The position numbers and the translations under genes were made by a program. From an uncultured Methylophilaceae bacterium (GTDB lineage: Bacteria > Pseudomonadota > Gammaproteobacteria > Burkholderiales > Methylophilaceae): a DNA stretch of 64,000 nt. Of this stretch, positions 9,636 through 18,414 are shown piece after piece. A model generated the notes under the pieces. That model was not told the origin of the DNA, ran no database searches, and saw only the letters and a program-made list of their open reading frames with translations. The first letter of the stretch is position 1. Each line of letters opens with the position of its first letter. Location: the NCBI GenBank assembly GCA_903870165.1, contig CAIQBW010000010.1, positions 62,001-126,000 of the forward strand. The letters run 5' to 3'.

Positions 9636-11123
9636 ATGTTACCCACCATTGTTCTCGTAGGCCGACCAAATGTCGGCAAATCAACTCTTTTTAATCGACT
9701 TACCAAAAGCCGAGATGCGCTTGTAGCTGACCTCCCAGGTCTTACACGTGACCGCCATTACGGCCGTGGTGTTGGCGGTGACAAGCCTTATTTAGTAGTT
9801 GATACAGGCGGTTTTGAACCGACAGCAGACTCAGGCATCATGAAAGAAATGGCTCGTCAAACCTTGCTAGCGATTGACGAGGCCGATGTTATTATTTTTG
9901 TGGTGGATGGCCGTCAAGGTGTTAGTCCTCAAGATAAAGTCATTGCTAATCGTCTGCGTAAAAGCCAGCGACCAGTTCTACTTGCTGTGAATAAAACAGA
10001 AGGCATGCAACGCGCTGTTGTGAGTGCGGAATTTCATGAATTAGGTTTGGGTGATCCACTATCGATTTCCTCAGCTCACGGAGAAGGTGTGCGTGATTTA
10101 GTTGAGTTGGCCCTTGAGCCATTTGCTGATCCTGAAGAAGCTGCGCCATTCAATGAAGAGGATGCCCCAAAAGTCGCGATTGTAGGTCGTCCAAATGTTG
10201 GTAAATCAACGTTGGTTAACGCTTTGCTTGGTGAGGAGCGTGTAATTGCATTTGACCAACCAGGTACAACGCGTGACTCTATTTATATTGATTTAGAGAA
10301 GAACGGCAAGCATTACACGATTATCGATACTGCTGGTGTACGTAAGCGCGGCAAGGTATTCGAAGCAATTGAGAAATTTTCAGTCATCAAGACCATTCAA
10401 GCGATTGAAGAGGCGAATGTAGCTATCTTGGTGGTAGATGCGCAAGAGGGCATCACAGAACAAGATGCGCATGTTGCTGCTTACATTCTTGAAACTGGAC
10501 GTGCTTTGGTAGTTGCCATTAATAAATGGGATGGCTTGAAAGAGGATGAGCGGGACTGGATTAAGCGTGAAATTGACCGTAAGCTTCAATTTTTAGACTT
10601 CGCAAAATTTCACTACATTTCAGCTTTACGCAAAAAAGGCTTGCCAGAATTATTCACATCAGTGGATGGCGCTTACAAAGCCGCAATGGCTAAGCTTTCA
10701 ACGCCACAATTAACGCGTGTATTGATTGATGCAATTGCCCAACATCAGCCACCAATTAGTAAGGGTATTCGTCCTAAGTTACGTTATGCCCATCAAGGTG
10801 GCAGTAATCCACCAATTGTAGTGATTCACGGCAATCACGTTGACGGTGTCAAAGATACCTATAAGCGTTTCTTAGAAGGGGTATTCCGCAAGACATTTCA
10901 ACTCACAGGCACACCTTTGAGAGTGCAGTTTAATCAAGGGGATAACCCTTTTGCTGAGCCAGACAAGCGTATTCAAGGCGAGGGGATTGTCAGTATGCGT
11001 CGTCGTAAAACGGCTCAGCGTGCTGAATTGAATGCGCGTAAGAATGATGAAGCGAAGCAAGGTAAGCACAAAGCTTCTTGGCTTGAGATTGCGAAAAGAT
11101 CGCCTAAGAAAAAGAGACCGTAA
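9636..11123 (+). CDS. der: Ribosome biogenesis GTPase Der (EngA)
   Basis: Der is an essential GTPase with two G domains that acts in 50S subunit maturation. The 495-residue protein carries [14 protein letters not shown] (G1, domain 1) with [12 protein letters not shown] and NKTE. A second set follows: [26 protein letters not shown] and NKWD. A C-terminal KH-like domain follows, then a basic tail ([20 protein letters not shown] to the end RSPKKKRP). The tail makes it slightly longer than the E. coli protein. It ends at a bidirectional terminator shared with bamD. Confidence 0.97.
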   Translation: MLPTIVLVGRPNVGKSTLFNRLTKSRDALVADLPGLTRDRHYGRGVGGDKPYLVVDTGGFEPTADSGIMKEMARQTLLAIDEADVIIFVVDGRQGVSPQDKVIANRLRKSQRPVLLAVNKTEGMQRAVVSAEFHELGLGDPLSISSAHGEGVRDLVELALEPFADPEEAAPFNEEDAPKVAIVGRPNVGKSTLVNALLGEERVIAFDQPGTTRDSIYIDLEKNGKHYTIIDTAGVRKRGKVFEAIEKFSVIKTIQAIEEANVAILVVDAQEGITEQDAHVAAYILETGRALVVAINKWDGLKEDERDWIKREIDRKLQFLDFAKFHYISALRKKGLPELFTSVDGAYKAAMAKLSTPQLTRVLIDAIAQHQPPISKGIRPKLRYAHQGGSNPPIVVIHGNHVDGVKDTYKRFLEGVFRKTFQLTGTPLRVQFNQGDNPFAEPDKRIQGEGIVSMRRRKTAQRAELNARKNDEAKQGKHKASWLEIAKRSPKKKRP

Positions 11124-11140
11124 TTAAAGAAAGTGGCAAT

Positions 11141-11177
11141 AAAAAAGCACCGCCAATTTCGCGGTGCTTAATTTTTT
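11141..11177. terminator. Bidirectional terminator between der and bamD
   Basis: AAGCACCGC at 11145-11153 pairs perfectly with GCGGTGCTT at 11161-11169 around a 7-base loop. It is flanked by an A run on the left and a T run on the right, so it can end transcripts from both converging genes. Confidence 0.92.
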
Positions 11178-11201
11178 GTACTACTTGGATTTAGTTAAGT
11201 T

Positions 11202-12002
11202 TTATAAGCTATCCCAGAATTTCCACCAAACGCGTTCGTCTTCAGGCACGCCTTTGCCAAGCATTTTGCTATCTGGGTAGTTGGTTTTTAGAACGCGCAT
11301 GGCATCCTCTTTGAGATCTTGCATATTTAGGAAATCATAAGCACTCACCATAATTACCAAGGCTTCTTCTAGGCTTGTTGATTGTGGGTAGTTCTCAAGC
11401 ACGTATTTGCAACGATTAACTGAAGCTAGGTAAGCTTGGCGCTTCATATAATATCGAGCGACGTGTAATTCGTGCGCTGCAAGTGCGTTAACAAGATAAG
11501 TCATGCGTAGTGCACTGTCTTTTGCATATCGGCTTTCAGGGAAGCGAGTGATTAGCTCTTTAAACGCTAGGAATGAAGCGTTCATTGCTTTGGGATCGCG
11601 GTCATTAATTTCTTGGCTAGTGAGCTTGTCAACAACACCGCGCTCATTAAAGCTTGCAAGGCCACGCATGTAGTAAGCGTAGTCAACGTTAGGATGGTTA
11701 GGGTGTAACTTGATAAAGCGTTCAGCCGCTGCAGTACATGAAACAGGGTCTGACTTTTTGTAGTAAGCGTAAGCTGTCTCTAATTGTGCTTGTGCAGCAT
11801 ACTTTCCGTGTGGATAGCGAGACTCTAAGATTTTGAAATACTTAATGGCTTTTTCGTAGTCGCGGTCACGCATTTTGGTGTCAGCTTCTTGGTAGATACG
11901 CTCTGCTTGCCAGTTTTTTGTTTCATCAAGTTCTGTTGGCGCACCAAAAATACTGCAACCTGTGAGCCATATTGCTACAAAAAACGCTAAACTGTATTTC
12001 AT
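11202..12002 (-). CDS. bamD: Outer membrane protein assembly factor BamD (ComL)
   Basis: BamD is the essential TPR lipoprotein of the BAM complex. The 266-residue protein has a lipoprotein signal (MKYSLAFFVAIWLTGCSIFG, lipobox LTGC). TPR-like helices follow, including YQEADTKMRDRDYEKAIKYF, ESRYPHGKYAAQAQLETAYA and YMRGLASFNE. The family motif ITRFPESRYAKDSALRM is present in the middle. It is transcribed away from rluD, the usual betaproteobacterial arrangement, across a 54-base AT-rich gap in which I could not place promoters with confidence. Confidence 0.95.
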   Translation of the reverse strand: MKYSLAFFVAIWLTGCSIFGAPTELDETKNWQAERIYQEADTKMRDRDYEKAIKYFKILESRYPHGKYAAQAQLETAYAYYKKSDPVSCTAAAERFIKLHPNHPNVDYAYYMRGLASFNERGVVDKLTSQEINDRDPKAMNASFLAFKELITRFPESRYAKDSALRMTYLVNALAAHELHVARYYMKRQAYLASVNRCKYVLENYPQSTSLEEALVIMVSAYDFLNMQDLKEDAMRVLKTNYPDSKMLGKGVPEDERVWWKFWDSL

Positions 12003-12056
12003 TTGTTTGAATACCTAAAAAATTTGATTGATTTAACTTTAAGCTGATTATAACTG

Positions 12057-13148
12057 ATGACACAAAACACACCTATTGCTCTTATTATCCCACAAGATTT
12101 GGGAGGATTGCGTTTAGATCAAGCATTGCAACGTATGTTGCCAGAGCATTCTCGTTCGCGCCTGCAAGCTTGGATTAAAGAGGGTTTGGTGACGTTGAAT
12201 GGCGAGGCAAGTACATCTAAAGGTAAAGTATGGGGTGGTGAAAATGTTCTCGTCCATGCCAAAGAAAAACCAGAGATGAGTGCATTTATTGCGCAAGATA
12301 TTCCACTAAATATTGTCTATGAAGATGACCATATCTTAGTGATAAATAAGCCGGCTGGCATGGTCGTTCACCCAGCTGCTGGTAATTGGGATGGAACTTT
12401 ACTAAATGCTATTTTGCACCATGTTCCCCATTCAAAAGACTTACCTCGTGCTGGGATTGTGCATCGTTTAGATAAAGATACCAGCGGCTTGTTGGTGGTG
12501 GCTAAAACATTAGCCGCTCAAACTAGTCTTGTGCGTCAGTTACAGGCTCGGACAGTTAAACGTGAGTATCGCACCATCGTGTGGGGGCAGGTATGGCGTA
12601 ATGGCAAGATTGATCAGCCAATTGGCCGTCATTCGCACTCTCGAACCAAGATGGCGATTAATAAGATGGGTAAGCCAGCGGTGACACGTTACGAAGTCTT
12701 AGAGCGCTTCGCAGTCCATACATATATGCGTTGTAACTTAGAGACTGGACGCACGCATCAAATTCGCGTTCACATGCAGTTTTTAAAAGCACCGATTGTT
12801 GGCGACTTGGTTTATGGCTACAAAGGTATTATCCCGCTAAGAGCGATGACACAAACACTCAAAGACTTTGTTCAAGGCTTTGATAGACAAGCATTGCATG
12901 CTATCAAATTAGGCCTAATCCATCCTGCAACTAACGAGCCGATGGAATGGCAAATCGAATTAGCTGATGACATGAAGGCTTTGCTAGAAGCCATGCGTCA
13001 TGAAGACGCACCGCTTGAGGAGCCGTTTGAGTTTAGTGAAGATCCTTATTTGTCAGATGAAGATTACGAAAATGATGATTTCGATGAAGAAGAAGAGTTG
13101 GATGCTGATTTAGAGTCGCTTGAAGAAGGTGAAGAGGACATTGAGTAA
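12057..13148 (+). CDS. rluD: 23S rRNA pseudouridine synthase RluD with acidic C-terminal tail
   Basis: RluD makes the pseudouridines at 1911, 1915 and 1917 in helix 69 of 23S rRNA. The 363-residue protein has an N-terminal S4 domain (LDQALQRMLPEHSRSRLQAWIKE). The catalytic motif is GIVHRLDKDTSGLLVVAKT, with the active Asp in RLDKDT, and TGRTHQIRVHM follows. Beyond the catalytic domain lies a 48-residue tail in which 27 residues are Asp or Glu and none is Lys or Arg. This makes the protein about 40 residues longer than E. coli RluD. Its 3' end overlaps pgeF. Confidence 0.95.
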   Translation: MTQNTPIALIIPQDLGGLRLDQALQRMLPEHSRSRLQAWIKEGLVTLNGEASTSKGKVWGGENVLVHAKEKPEMSAFIAQDIPLNIVYEDDHILVINKPAGMVVHPAAGNWDGTLLNAILHHVPHSKDLPRAGIVHRLDKDTSGLLVVAKTLAAQTSLVRQLQARTVKREYRTIVWGQVWRNGKIDQPIGRHSHSRTKMAINKMGKPAVTRYEVLERFAVHTYMRCNLETGRTHQIRVHMQFLKAPIVGDLVYGYKGIIPLRAMTQTLKDFVQGFDRQALHAIKLGLIHPATNEPMEWQIELADDMKALLEAMRHEDAPLEEPFEFSEDPYLSDEDYENDDFDEEEELDADLESLEEGEEDIE

Positions 13149-13866
13149 GGGTTTCTATATTCCAGACTGGCCAGCGCCACCCAATGTTAAAGCCATTCAA
13201 ACGACACGAGATGGTGGGTATAGCGTTGCGCCTTTTGACAGCTTTAATCTTGGTTCGCATGTGCAAGATAATGGCTGGGCAGTAGATAAAAATCGCCAAT
13301 TATTGCGCGAATATTTGCCTTCCGAGCCTGTATGGCTTAATCAAGTGCATGGTTTTGATGTCATAGATGCTACTAAAAGCTCGGGTATTCAAGATGCTGA
13401 TGCGTCTTTTAGTAAAAACAAAAATGTGGTTTGTGTGACCATGACAGCAGATTGCTTGCCACTGTTGCTGTGTAATAAGCAAGGAACCGCGGTTGCTTCT
13501 ATCCATGCAGGTTGGCGTAGTTTGTGTGATGGCGTAATTGAATCGACCATTAACGCTATCGGTGAGGAGTCAGAAAACTTAATGGCCTGGCTAGGCCCTG
13601 CGATAGGACCGGATGCTTTTGAAGTAGGTGGTGAAGTCAGAGAGGCTTTTATTACAAAGCATGCTCAAGCTGAGGATGCTTTTAAATCCGCTGGTAAAAA
13701 GTGGCTAGGGAATTTGTATTTGCTTGCAAAACAACGTTTGAATAAGCAAGGTGTGAGTAAAATATATGGCGGCGGCGAATGTACATACAGCAACTCATCC
13801 CAGTATTTTTCATTTAGACGCGATGGCATTACAGGTCGGATGGCCACAATGATTTGGTTCGAGTGA
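13141..13866 (+). CDS. pgeF: Purine nucleoside phosphorylase PgeF (YfiH/laccase-domain, multi-copper-oxidase-like family)
   Basis: YfiH-family proteins are polyphenol oxidase-like enzymes now assigned purine nucleoside phosphorylase/adenosine deaminase activity. In E. coli the protein also edits peptidoglycan precursors. Family motifs are FNLGSHVQDN, VWLNQVHG, TADCLPLLL and ASIHAGWRSLCDGV; they carry the Zn-binding His and Cys residues, with GGGECTY near the C-terminus. The frame is open from 13120. The TTG at 13141 is chosen because SKGFYIPDWPAP matches family N-termini; a GTG at 13129 is also possible. It follows rluD as in E. coli. Confidence 0.92.
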   Translation: MSKGFYIPDWPAPPNVKAIQTTRDGGYSVAPFDSFNLGSHVQDNGWAVDKNRQLLREYLPSEPVWLNQVHGFDVIDATKSSGIQDADASFSKNKNVVCVTMTADCLPLLLCNKQGTAVASIHAGWRSLCDGVIESTINAIGEESENLMAWLGPAIGPDAFEVGGEVREAFITKHAQAEDAFKSAGKKWLGNLYLLAKQRLNKQGVSKIYGGGECTYSNSSQYFSFRRDGITGRMATMIWFE

Positions 13867-13936
13867 GTAAGGCTTGACACCTCGTTTATAATATTAGATC
13901 AATACTAAGATACACCTAAAAAAGACCCCAAAATAA

Positions 13937-14830
13937 ATGTTTAATTCACACATACCTACCTTAACTTGGATTATCTCTGCTAGCTTGCTCGGTGGTGCAC
14001 TTAGTGTCATGTGCGCTGGCTTTGTAGCGCTTAATGCCCGTACGCAATGGATACCAATGCTGATTAGCTATGCAATCGGTGCAATGCTGGGCGCTGTATT
14101 TCTAGAGATATTGCCGCATGCTTTTCACGAGGCGAGCAGTGTTGAAAATATGGCTGCAACAGTGCTGTTTGGTATATTGCTATTCTTTGTGCTGGAAAAG
14201 TTGGTGTTGTGGCGTCACTGTCACGGCGAGCATTGCGAAGCCCATGCCATGCATACAGAGGATGATTGCCCTTCAAATGATGCAGAACATCACGCAGAGT
14301 CACATACAACCAAATTTAAAGTGGTAACACAAAAAGCCCCATCAATTGCTAAGCCTCATTCTCATGGACATCACCATGATTCAGGCCGCAGCGGCATGAT
14401 GATTATGGTGGGCGATACTTTCCATAACTTTGTTGACGGAATTTTAATTGCCGCAGCTTTTATGATTGATATTAGGCTTGGTGCAGTTACTGCGATGGCG
14501 ATTATTGCCCATGAAATTCCGCAAGAAGTAGGAGACTTCTTAATTTTGCTTCATTCTGGATATAGCAAAAAACAGGCGTTGTTGTTTAACTTGTTTTCGA
14601 GCTTGGCGACGGTGGTTGGCGGTGTGCTGGCCTATTTTGCCTTGCAAACGGTACAACATTGGATTGCGACTATTTTAGGTTTAGCTGCCGCAAGTATGCT
14701 TTATGTGGCGGTTGCTGATTTAATCCCTGGCTTGCATAAGCGCACTGAGCTTAAAGCAACCATTGCGCAGGTCGGATTAATCGGTTTGGGAATTGGCTCT
14801 ATCTGGCTGACTAAGTTTATCCTCGAGTAA
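13937..14830 (+). CDS. ZIP-family divalent metal transporter
   Basis: This 297-residue inner-membrane protein has about seven to eight hydrophobic segments. It carries the ZIP signature helices: DTFHNFVDGILIAAAF (TM4, His and Asp ligands) and AIIAHEIPQEVGDFLILL (TM5, HEIPQE). Between TM3 and TM4, roughly residues 93-155, is a hydrophilic loop rich in His (HCHGEHCEAHAMH, HHAESH, PHSHGHHHDSG). Such loops sense or buffer zinc in this family. The likely substrates are Zn2+ or Fe2+. Its last 54 bases overlap the small gene on the other strand. Confidence 0.9.
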   Translation: MFNSHIPTLTWIISASLLGGALSVMCAGFVALNARTQWIPMLISYAIGAMLGAVFLEILPHAFHEASSVENMAATVLFGILLFFVLEKLVLWRHCHGEHCEAHAMHTEDDCPSNDAEHHAESHTTKFKVVTQKAPSIAKPHSHGHHHDSGRSGMMIMVGDTFHNFVDGILIAAAFMIDIRLGAVTAMAIIAHEIPQEVGDFLILLHSGYSKKQALLFNLFSSLATVVGGVLAYFALQTVQHWIATILGLAAASMLYVAVADLIPGLHKRTELKATIAQVGLIGLGIGSIWLTKFILE

Positions 14831-14992
14831 AGCTCTTTTACGTTTACGTTGCGGCGCACCTAGAATCCACAATAGCAATCCACATGGCATTAAACCGTAA
14901 AAGAAAAAAGTTAAGATGCCTGCAGTAAAACTAGGCTCAGTAGCTGCCATTAAGAAGGTGACGTAAAGCCAAGCGATTGCAATGATGTACAT
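14777..14992 (-). CDS. Small two-helix membrane protein of unknown function
   Basis: The 71-residue product has two hydrophobic segments (MYIIAIAWLYVTFLMAAT and FTAGILTFFFYGLMPCGLLLWILG). A short basic tail PQRKRKRALLEDK follows. I recognise it only as a small conserved betaproteobacterial membrane protein. It is convergent with, and overlaps, the end of the ZIP gene. The conserved look of the TEPS-FTAG-FFFYGL-PCG-LLLWILG segment and the lack of any other gene in this interval argue that it is real. No function is proposed. Confidence 0.6.
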   Translation of the reverse strand: MYIIAIAWLYVTFLMAATEPSFTAGILTFFFYGLMPCGLLLWILGAPQRKRKRALLEDKLSQPDRANSQTD

Positions 14993-15019
14993 TTTTAATA
15001 TTTAAGTAGGTTAATTTTC

Positions 15020-16360
15020 ATGAGTTCAAACAATACACCAAAAGTGGGCTTCGTCTCACTCGGTTGCCCTAAAGCTGGCTCAGATGCAGAGCGTATTCTT
15101 ACCCAATTGCGTGCTGAAGGCTATGAAATATCGGGCACTTATGAAGATGCTGATTTAGTGGTGGTGAATACTTGTGGCTTTATTGATAGCGCAGTTGAAG
15201 AATCACTTGATGCAATTGGCGAAGCCATCAACAAAAATGGCAAGGTGATTGTGACTGGTTGCTTGGGAGCGAAAAGCGGTGTTGTGCAAACGGCACACCC
15301 GAGTGTGCTTGCTGTGACAGGCCCGCATGCGCTTGAAGAAGTAATGACAGCTGTCCATGCTAATTTGCCTAAACCGCATGATCCATATGTCGATCTGGTA
15401 CCGGCACAAGGTGTGCGTTTAACGCCAAGTCATTATGCCTATTTAAAGATTTCTGAAGGCTGTAATCACCGTTGTAGCTTCTGCATTATTCCAAGCATGC
15501 GTGGAGATTTGGTGAGCCGTCCAGTAGGTGAAGTGTTGAATGAGGCTGAAAACCTTGTCAATGCGGGCGTTTCAGAAATTCTCGTTATTTCTCAAGATAC
15601 TTCTGCTTATGGTGTGGACGTGAAGTACCGAAGCGGTTTTTGGAATGGTCGCCCAGTCAAGACGCGCATGACTGAACTCACAAAATCACTTAGTGAATTG
15701 GGCGTTTGGGTGCGCTTGCACTATGTCTATCCATATCCGCATGTGGATGAAGTTATTCCTTTAATGGCTGACGGCTTGATCTTGCCTTATTTAGATGTGC
15801 CATTCCAACATGCTAGCCCGCGCATTCTTAAAGCGATGAAACGCCCAGCAAGTAGTGAAAATAACTTGGCTCGCATCAAGGCTTGGCGTGATATTTGTCC
15901 TGATATTACAGTGCGAAGTACCTTTATTGCTGGTTTCCCAGGTGAAACAGAAGACGACTTCCAAATGTTGCTCGATTTCCTAGAAGAAGCGCAGTTGGAT
16001 CGCGTCGGTTGCTTTACTTATTCTGCGGTCGATGGGGCTTCAGCTAATGCGCTTCCAGACCAAGTGCCTGAAGAGGTTAAACAAGAACGTTTGGCGCGCT
16101 TTATGGAAGTCCAAGAGCGTATTAGTGCCGCTAAGCTTCAATCTAAAATTGGCACCATGCAAACTGTGCTTGTGGATGAGATTGTGGAAGACGAAGAAGG
16201 CAACATTGAAGCGATTGGCCGCACTAAGGCTGATGCGCCTGAAATTGATGGAGTTGTGTATTTGGTAGATGCTGAAGGCTTAACCCCTGGAGATTTCGTC
16301 GAGGTGCAAATTTACGATGCTGATGGGCACGACCTTTGGGGTGGTCCACCTCAAGACTAA
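15020..16360 (+). CDS. rimO: Ribosomal protein S12 methylthiotransferase RimO
   Basis: RimO is a radical-SAM enzyme that adds a methylthio group to an Asp of ribosomal protein S12. The 446-residue protein starts with the UPF0004 domain ([35 protein letters not shown], carrying three cluster Cys). The radical-SAM triad follows in [18 protein letters not shown] (C148, C152, C155). The C-terminus is a TRAM domain ending GHDLWGG. The KAGSDAER segment in place of the MiaB-type sequence supports RimO. It overlaps the convergent unknown gene by 4 bases. Confidence 0.96.
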   Translation: MSSNNTPKVGFVSLGCPKAGSDAERILTQLRAEGYEISGTYEDADLVVVNTCGFIDSAVEESLDAIGEAINKNGKVIVTGCLGAKSGVVQTAHPSVLAVTGPHALEEVMTAVHANLPKPHDPYVDLVPAQGVRLTPSHYAYLKISEGCNHRCSFCIIPSMRGDLVSRPVGEVLNEAENLVNAGVSEILVISQDTSAYGVDVKYRSGFWNGRPVKTRMTELTKSLSELGVWVRLHYVYPYPHVDEVIPLMADGLILPYLDVPFQHASPRILKAMKRPASSENNLARIKAWRDICPDITVRSTFIAGFPGETEDDFQMLLDFLEEAQLDRVGCFTYSAVDGASANALPDQVPEEVKQERLARFMEVQERISAAKLQSKIGTMQTVLVDEIVEDEEGNIEAIGRTKADAPEIDGVVYLVDAEGLTPGDFVEVQIYDADGHDLWGGPPQD

Positions 16361-16683
16361 GCGCTAAATAAGTCCGGCATGATAGGGGTAGGCCGCTCAC
16401 TGTCTGCGCGGTCTTCCAAAAAATCGAAAGTCAGTGGACAACGCGATGGTTTTTTTGTTGCTTTGCGTCGCTTAGGTGTCGAAGCATCTAGATCAATATA
16501 AGGTGTTTGGCTAATGCGGATATAGCCTGAAGATGTCAGTTTTTCTGAAGTTGTTTCAAAAAGGCTTAATGGGTTATCGATGTTTTGAAGGGTGATGACG
16601 CTTTTGCTCACCTTGACCACGTTGTACATCACAAACTTGCCCGTGGTCTGTTTGCCATATATCTCGCCAACATAAATATCCAC
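16357..16683 (-). CDS. Uncharacterised 108-residue protein
   Basis: I do not recognise this family. The N-terminal 65 residues look like a small beta-rich domain ([37 protein letters not shown]). A charged segment follows ([15 protein letters not shown]) and the protein ends [18 protein letters not shown]. It has no signal peptide or membrane segment. It fills the whole gap between rimO and the peroxidase and overlaps rimO tail to tail by 4 bases, which argues for a true gene. It could be a small nucleic-acid-binding or regulatory protein, but nothing visible proves this. Confidence 0.55.
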   Translation of the reverse strand: MDIYVGEIYGKQTTGKFVMYNVVKVSKSVITLQNIDNPLSLFETTSEKLTSSGYIRISQTPYIDLDASTPKRRKATKKPSRCPLTFDFLEDRADSERPTPIMPDLFSA

Positions 16684-16827
16684 AACGCACCTCTTTTCAA
16701 TCGATGACCGAATATTAGCTTCTAGCCCATTTATCTACAAGCCTTGTTCTATCTCTTTAATGAACCATTTAGCTTAATTTTAGTCCGATTAGTGACTCTT
16801 TTGGTTTTAATTTCAAGGAATAACAAT

Positions 16828-17358
16828 ATGTTGAAAACTTGCTTGGGGATTTTAATGATGACTTTATCTAGCGCTAGCTTTGCTGCATGCCCTGATTTAT
16901 ACAACCATCAATTTACGACCCTACAGGGCGGTAAGATTAATCTGTGTGATTATCAGGATAAGCCTATCCTTGTAGTGAATACTGCGAGCAAATGCGGCTT
17001 TACGCCACAATTTGAAACACTAGAGGACTTGTATAAGCGCTACCAATCAAAAGGCCTGTTGGTGGTTGGCTTTCCTTCAAATGATTTTAGACAAGAGCTA
17101 GCAACAGATAAAGAGGTTGGTGATTTTTGTATTAATACCTATTCGGTTAAATTCCCGATGATTACTAAAACATCGGTGACAGGCCCTAATGCTAACCCGC
17201 TACACAAGCAGTTGATTGCCATTACCAAGCAAGCACCCATGTGGAATTTCTATAAGTACGTGATATTGCCTGGCGGCAAGCAGGTCTATGCTTATAGTAG
17301 TGATATTGATCCTGCTTCCGATGAAATAATGGGCAAAATTAAACCATTCCTTAAGTAA
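16828..17358 (+). CDS. Exported glutathione peroxidase-like thiol peroxidase
   Basis: Glutathione peroxidase-family enzymes reduce hydroperoxides with thioredoxin or glutathione. From the ATG at 16828, which has an AAGGA site 8 bases ahead, the 176-residue product begins with a signal peptide (MLKTCLGILMMTLSSASFAA, cleavage after SFAA). The peroxidatic Cys56 sits in NTASKCGFTPQ, with GFPSNDF and WNFYKYV downstream, giving the Cys-Gln-Trp set. The frame is open upstream to 16744, but that extension has no ribosome site and would bury the signal peptide. It may share a transcript with srkA, 25 bases downstream. Confidence 0.9.
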   Translation: MLKTCLGILMMTLSSASFAACPDLYNHQFTTLQGGKINLCDYQDKPILVVNTASKCGFTPQFETLEDLYKRYQSKGLLVVGFPSNDFRQELATDKEVGDFCINTYSVKFPMITKTSVTGPNANPLHKQLIAITKQAPMWNFYKYVILPGGKQVYAYSSDIDPASDEIMGKIKPFLK

Positions 17359-17359
17359 G

Positions 17360-17404
17360 TTACAATACGTTGTAAAATGCGGGATGGCTCAAACTACCAT
17401 CCCG
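17360..17404 (+). promoter_or_regulatory. Tandem hairpins, the second enclosing the srkA start codon
   Basis: TTACAA at 17360-17365 pairs with TTGTAA at 17370-17375. Immediately after, CGGGATGG (17380-17387) pairs perfectly with CCATCCCG (17397-17404) around a 9-base loop, followed by TTTT. The second stem contains the srkA ATG at 17384 and the only purine-rich sequence before it. It may be the peroxidase terminator, a translational lock on srkA, or both. Confidence 0.55.
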
Positions 17405-18385
17405 TTTTCAAATCTTTCTCCTGATATTATCCTTGATGCGATTGATAAGGTAGGTGTTGCTACAGATGGTCGTTTGCTTGCGCTCAATAGCTATGAGAAC
17501 CGTGTTTATCAAGTCGGTGTTGAGGATGCTTCACCTATTGTCGCAAAGTTCTATCGCCCAAATCGCTGGAGTGATGCCGCGATACTTGAAGAGCATGAGT
17601 TTGTTAAGACTTTGGCTGATTCAGAAATTCCAGCAGTTGCCCCAACATCAATCGCTGGCAAGACTTTATTCACTTACCAAGACTTTCGTTTCTCTATTTT
17701 TACTAAGCATGGTGGTCGTGCGCCAGAGTTAGACCAAGAAGGCGTGCTTGAATGGATAGGGCGTTTTATTGGACGTATTCATAGCGTAGGCGCGTTGAGT
17801 GATTTTAAACATCGGCCAAACTTAAACATCGAGACTTTTGGTGAAGAGCCTAGTGCATATTTGCTCAATGAAGGCATGATGCCCAAAGAGCTTGAATTTG
17901 TTTATCGCGGTGTTGTTGACCAAGCTTTAGATGGCGTTAGGCGTTGTTACGATAGAGCGGGTGATGTTGCGATGCTTAGGTTACACGGTGATTGCCACAT
18001 GGGGAATTTACTCTGGACGGAGGCGGGTCCGCACTTTGTGGATTTTGATGATAGTCGTATGGGGCCCGCTATTCAGGATTTATGGATGATGCTTTCTGGC
18101 GAGCAAGATGAAATGCAAAAGCAGTTTAATGAAATACTTTTGGGTTATGAAGACTTTTACGACTTCAATCCGCGTGAACTGCATTTAATTGAAGCCTTAA
18201 GAACATTACGTCTTATTAACTACTCGGCTTGGCTTGCAAGGCGTTGGGATGACCCAGCATTTAAAGTTGCGTTTACTTGGTTTAATACGCAGCAGTATTG
18301 GCAGGACAGGATATTAGAACTACGTGAGCAGATTGCTTTGATGGATGAGCAGCCTTTGATTGCAGGCATTTCAGGAAATTTCTAG
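17384..18385 (+). CDS. srkA: Stress response kinase A (SrkA/YihE-type Ser/Thr kinase)
   Basis: SrkA/YihE is a Cpx-linked Ser/Thr protein kinase with a phosphotransferase (APH/choline kinase-like) fold that protects cells under stress. The 333-residue protein has LNSYENRVYQVG near the N-terminus, the ATP-site Lys in IVAKFYRP, the catalytic loop LRLHGDCHMGNLLW and the metal-binding DFDDSRMGPAIQDLWMM. The start is fixed by similarity of FSNLSPDIILDAI to family N-termini. It ends in a short terminator facing ppsR. Confidence 0.93.
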   Translation: MAQTTIPFSNLSPDIILDAIDKVGVATDGRLLALNSYENRVYQVGVEDASPIVAKFYRPNRWSDAAILEEHEFVKTLADSEIPAVAPTSIAGKTLFTYQDFRFSIFTKHGGRAPELDQEGVLEWIGRFIGRIHSVGALSDFKHRPNLNIETFGEEPSAYLLNEGMMPKELEFVYRGVVDQALDGVRRCYDRAGDVAMLRLHGDCHMGNLLWTEAGPHFVDFDDSRMGPAIQDLWMMLSGEQDEMQKQFNEILLGYEDFYDFNPRELHLIEALRTLRLINYSAWLARRWDDPAFKVAFTWFNTQQYWQDRILELREQIALMDEQPLIAGISGNF

Positions 18386-18388
18386 TAG

Positions 18389-18414
18389 ATAAAGCCTATT
18401 CAGCTTTATTTTTG
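18389..18414. terminator. Bidirectional terminator between srkA and ppsR
   Basis: ATAAAGC at 18389-18395 pairs with GCTTTAT at 18403-18409 around a 7-base loop, followed by T residues. It overlaps the ppsR stop codon and lies 4 bases after the srkA stop. The stem is short, so confidence is moderate. Confidence 0.6.

Noticed and set aside
13874-13892. TTGACA followed by TATAAT upstream of the ZIP gene
   Set aside because: The two boxes are only 7 bases apart, far from the 16-18 needed for a sigma-70 promoter.
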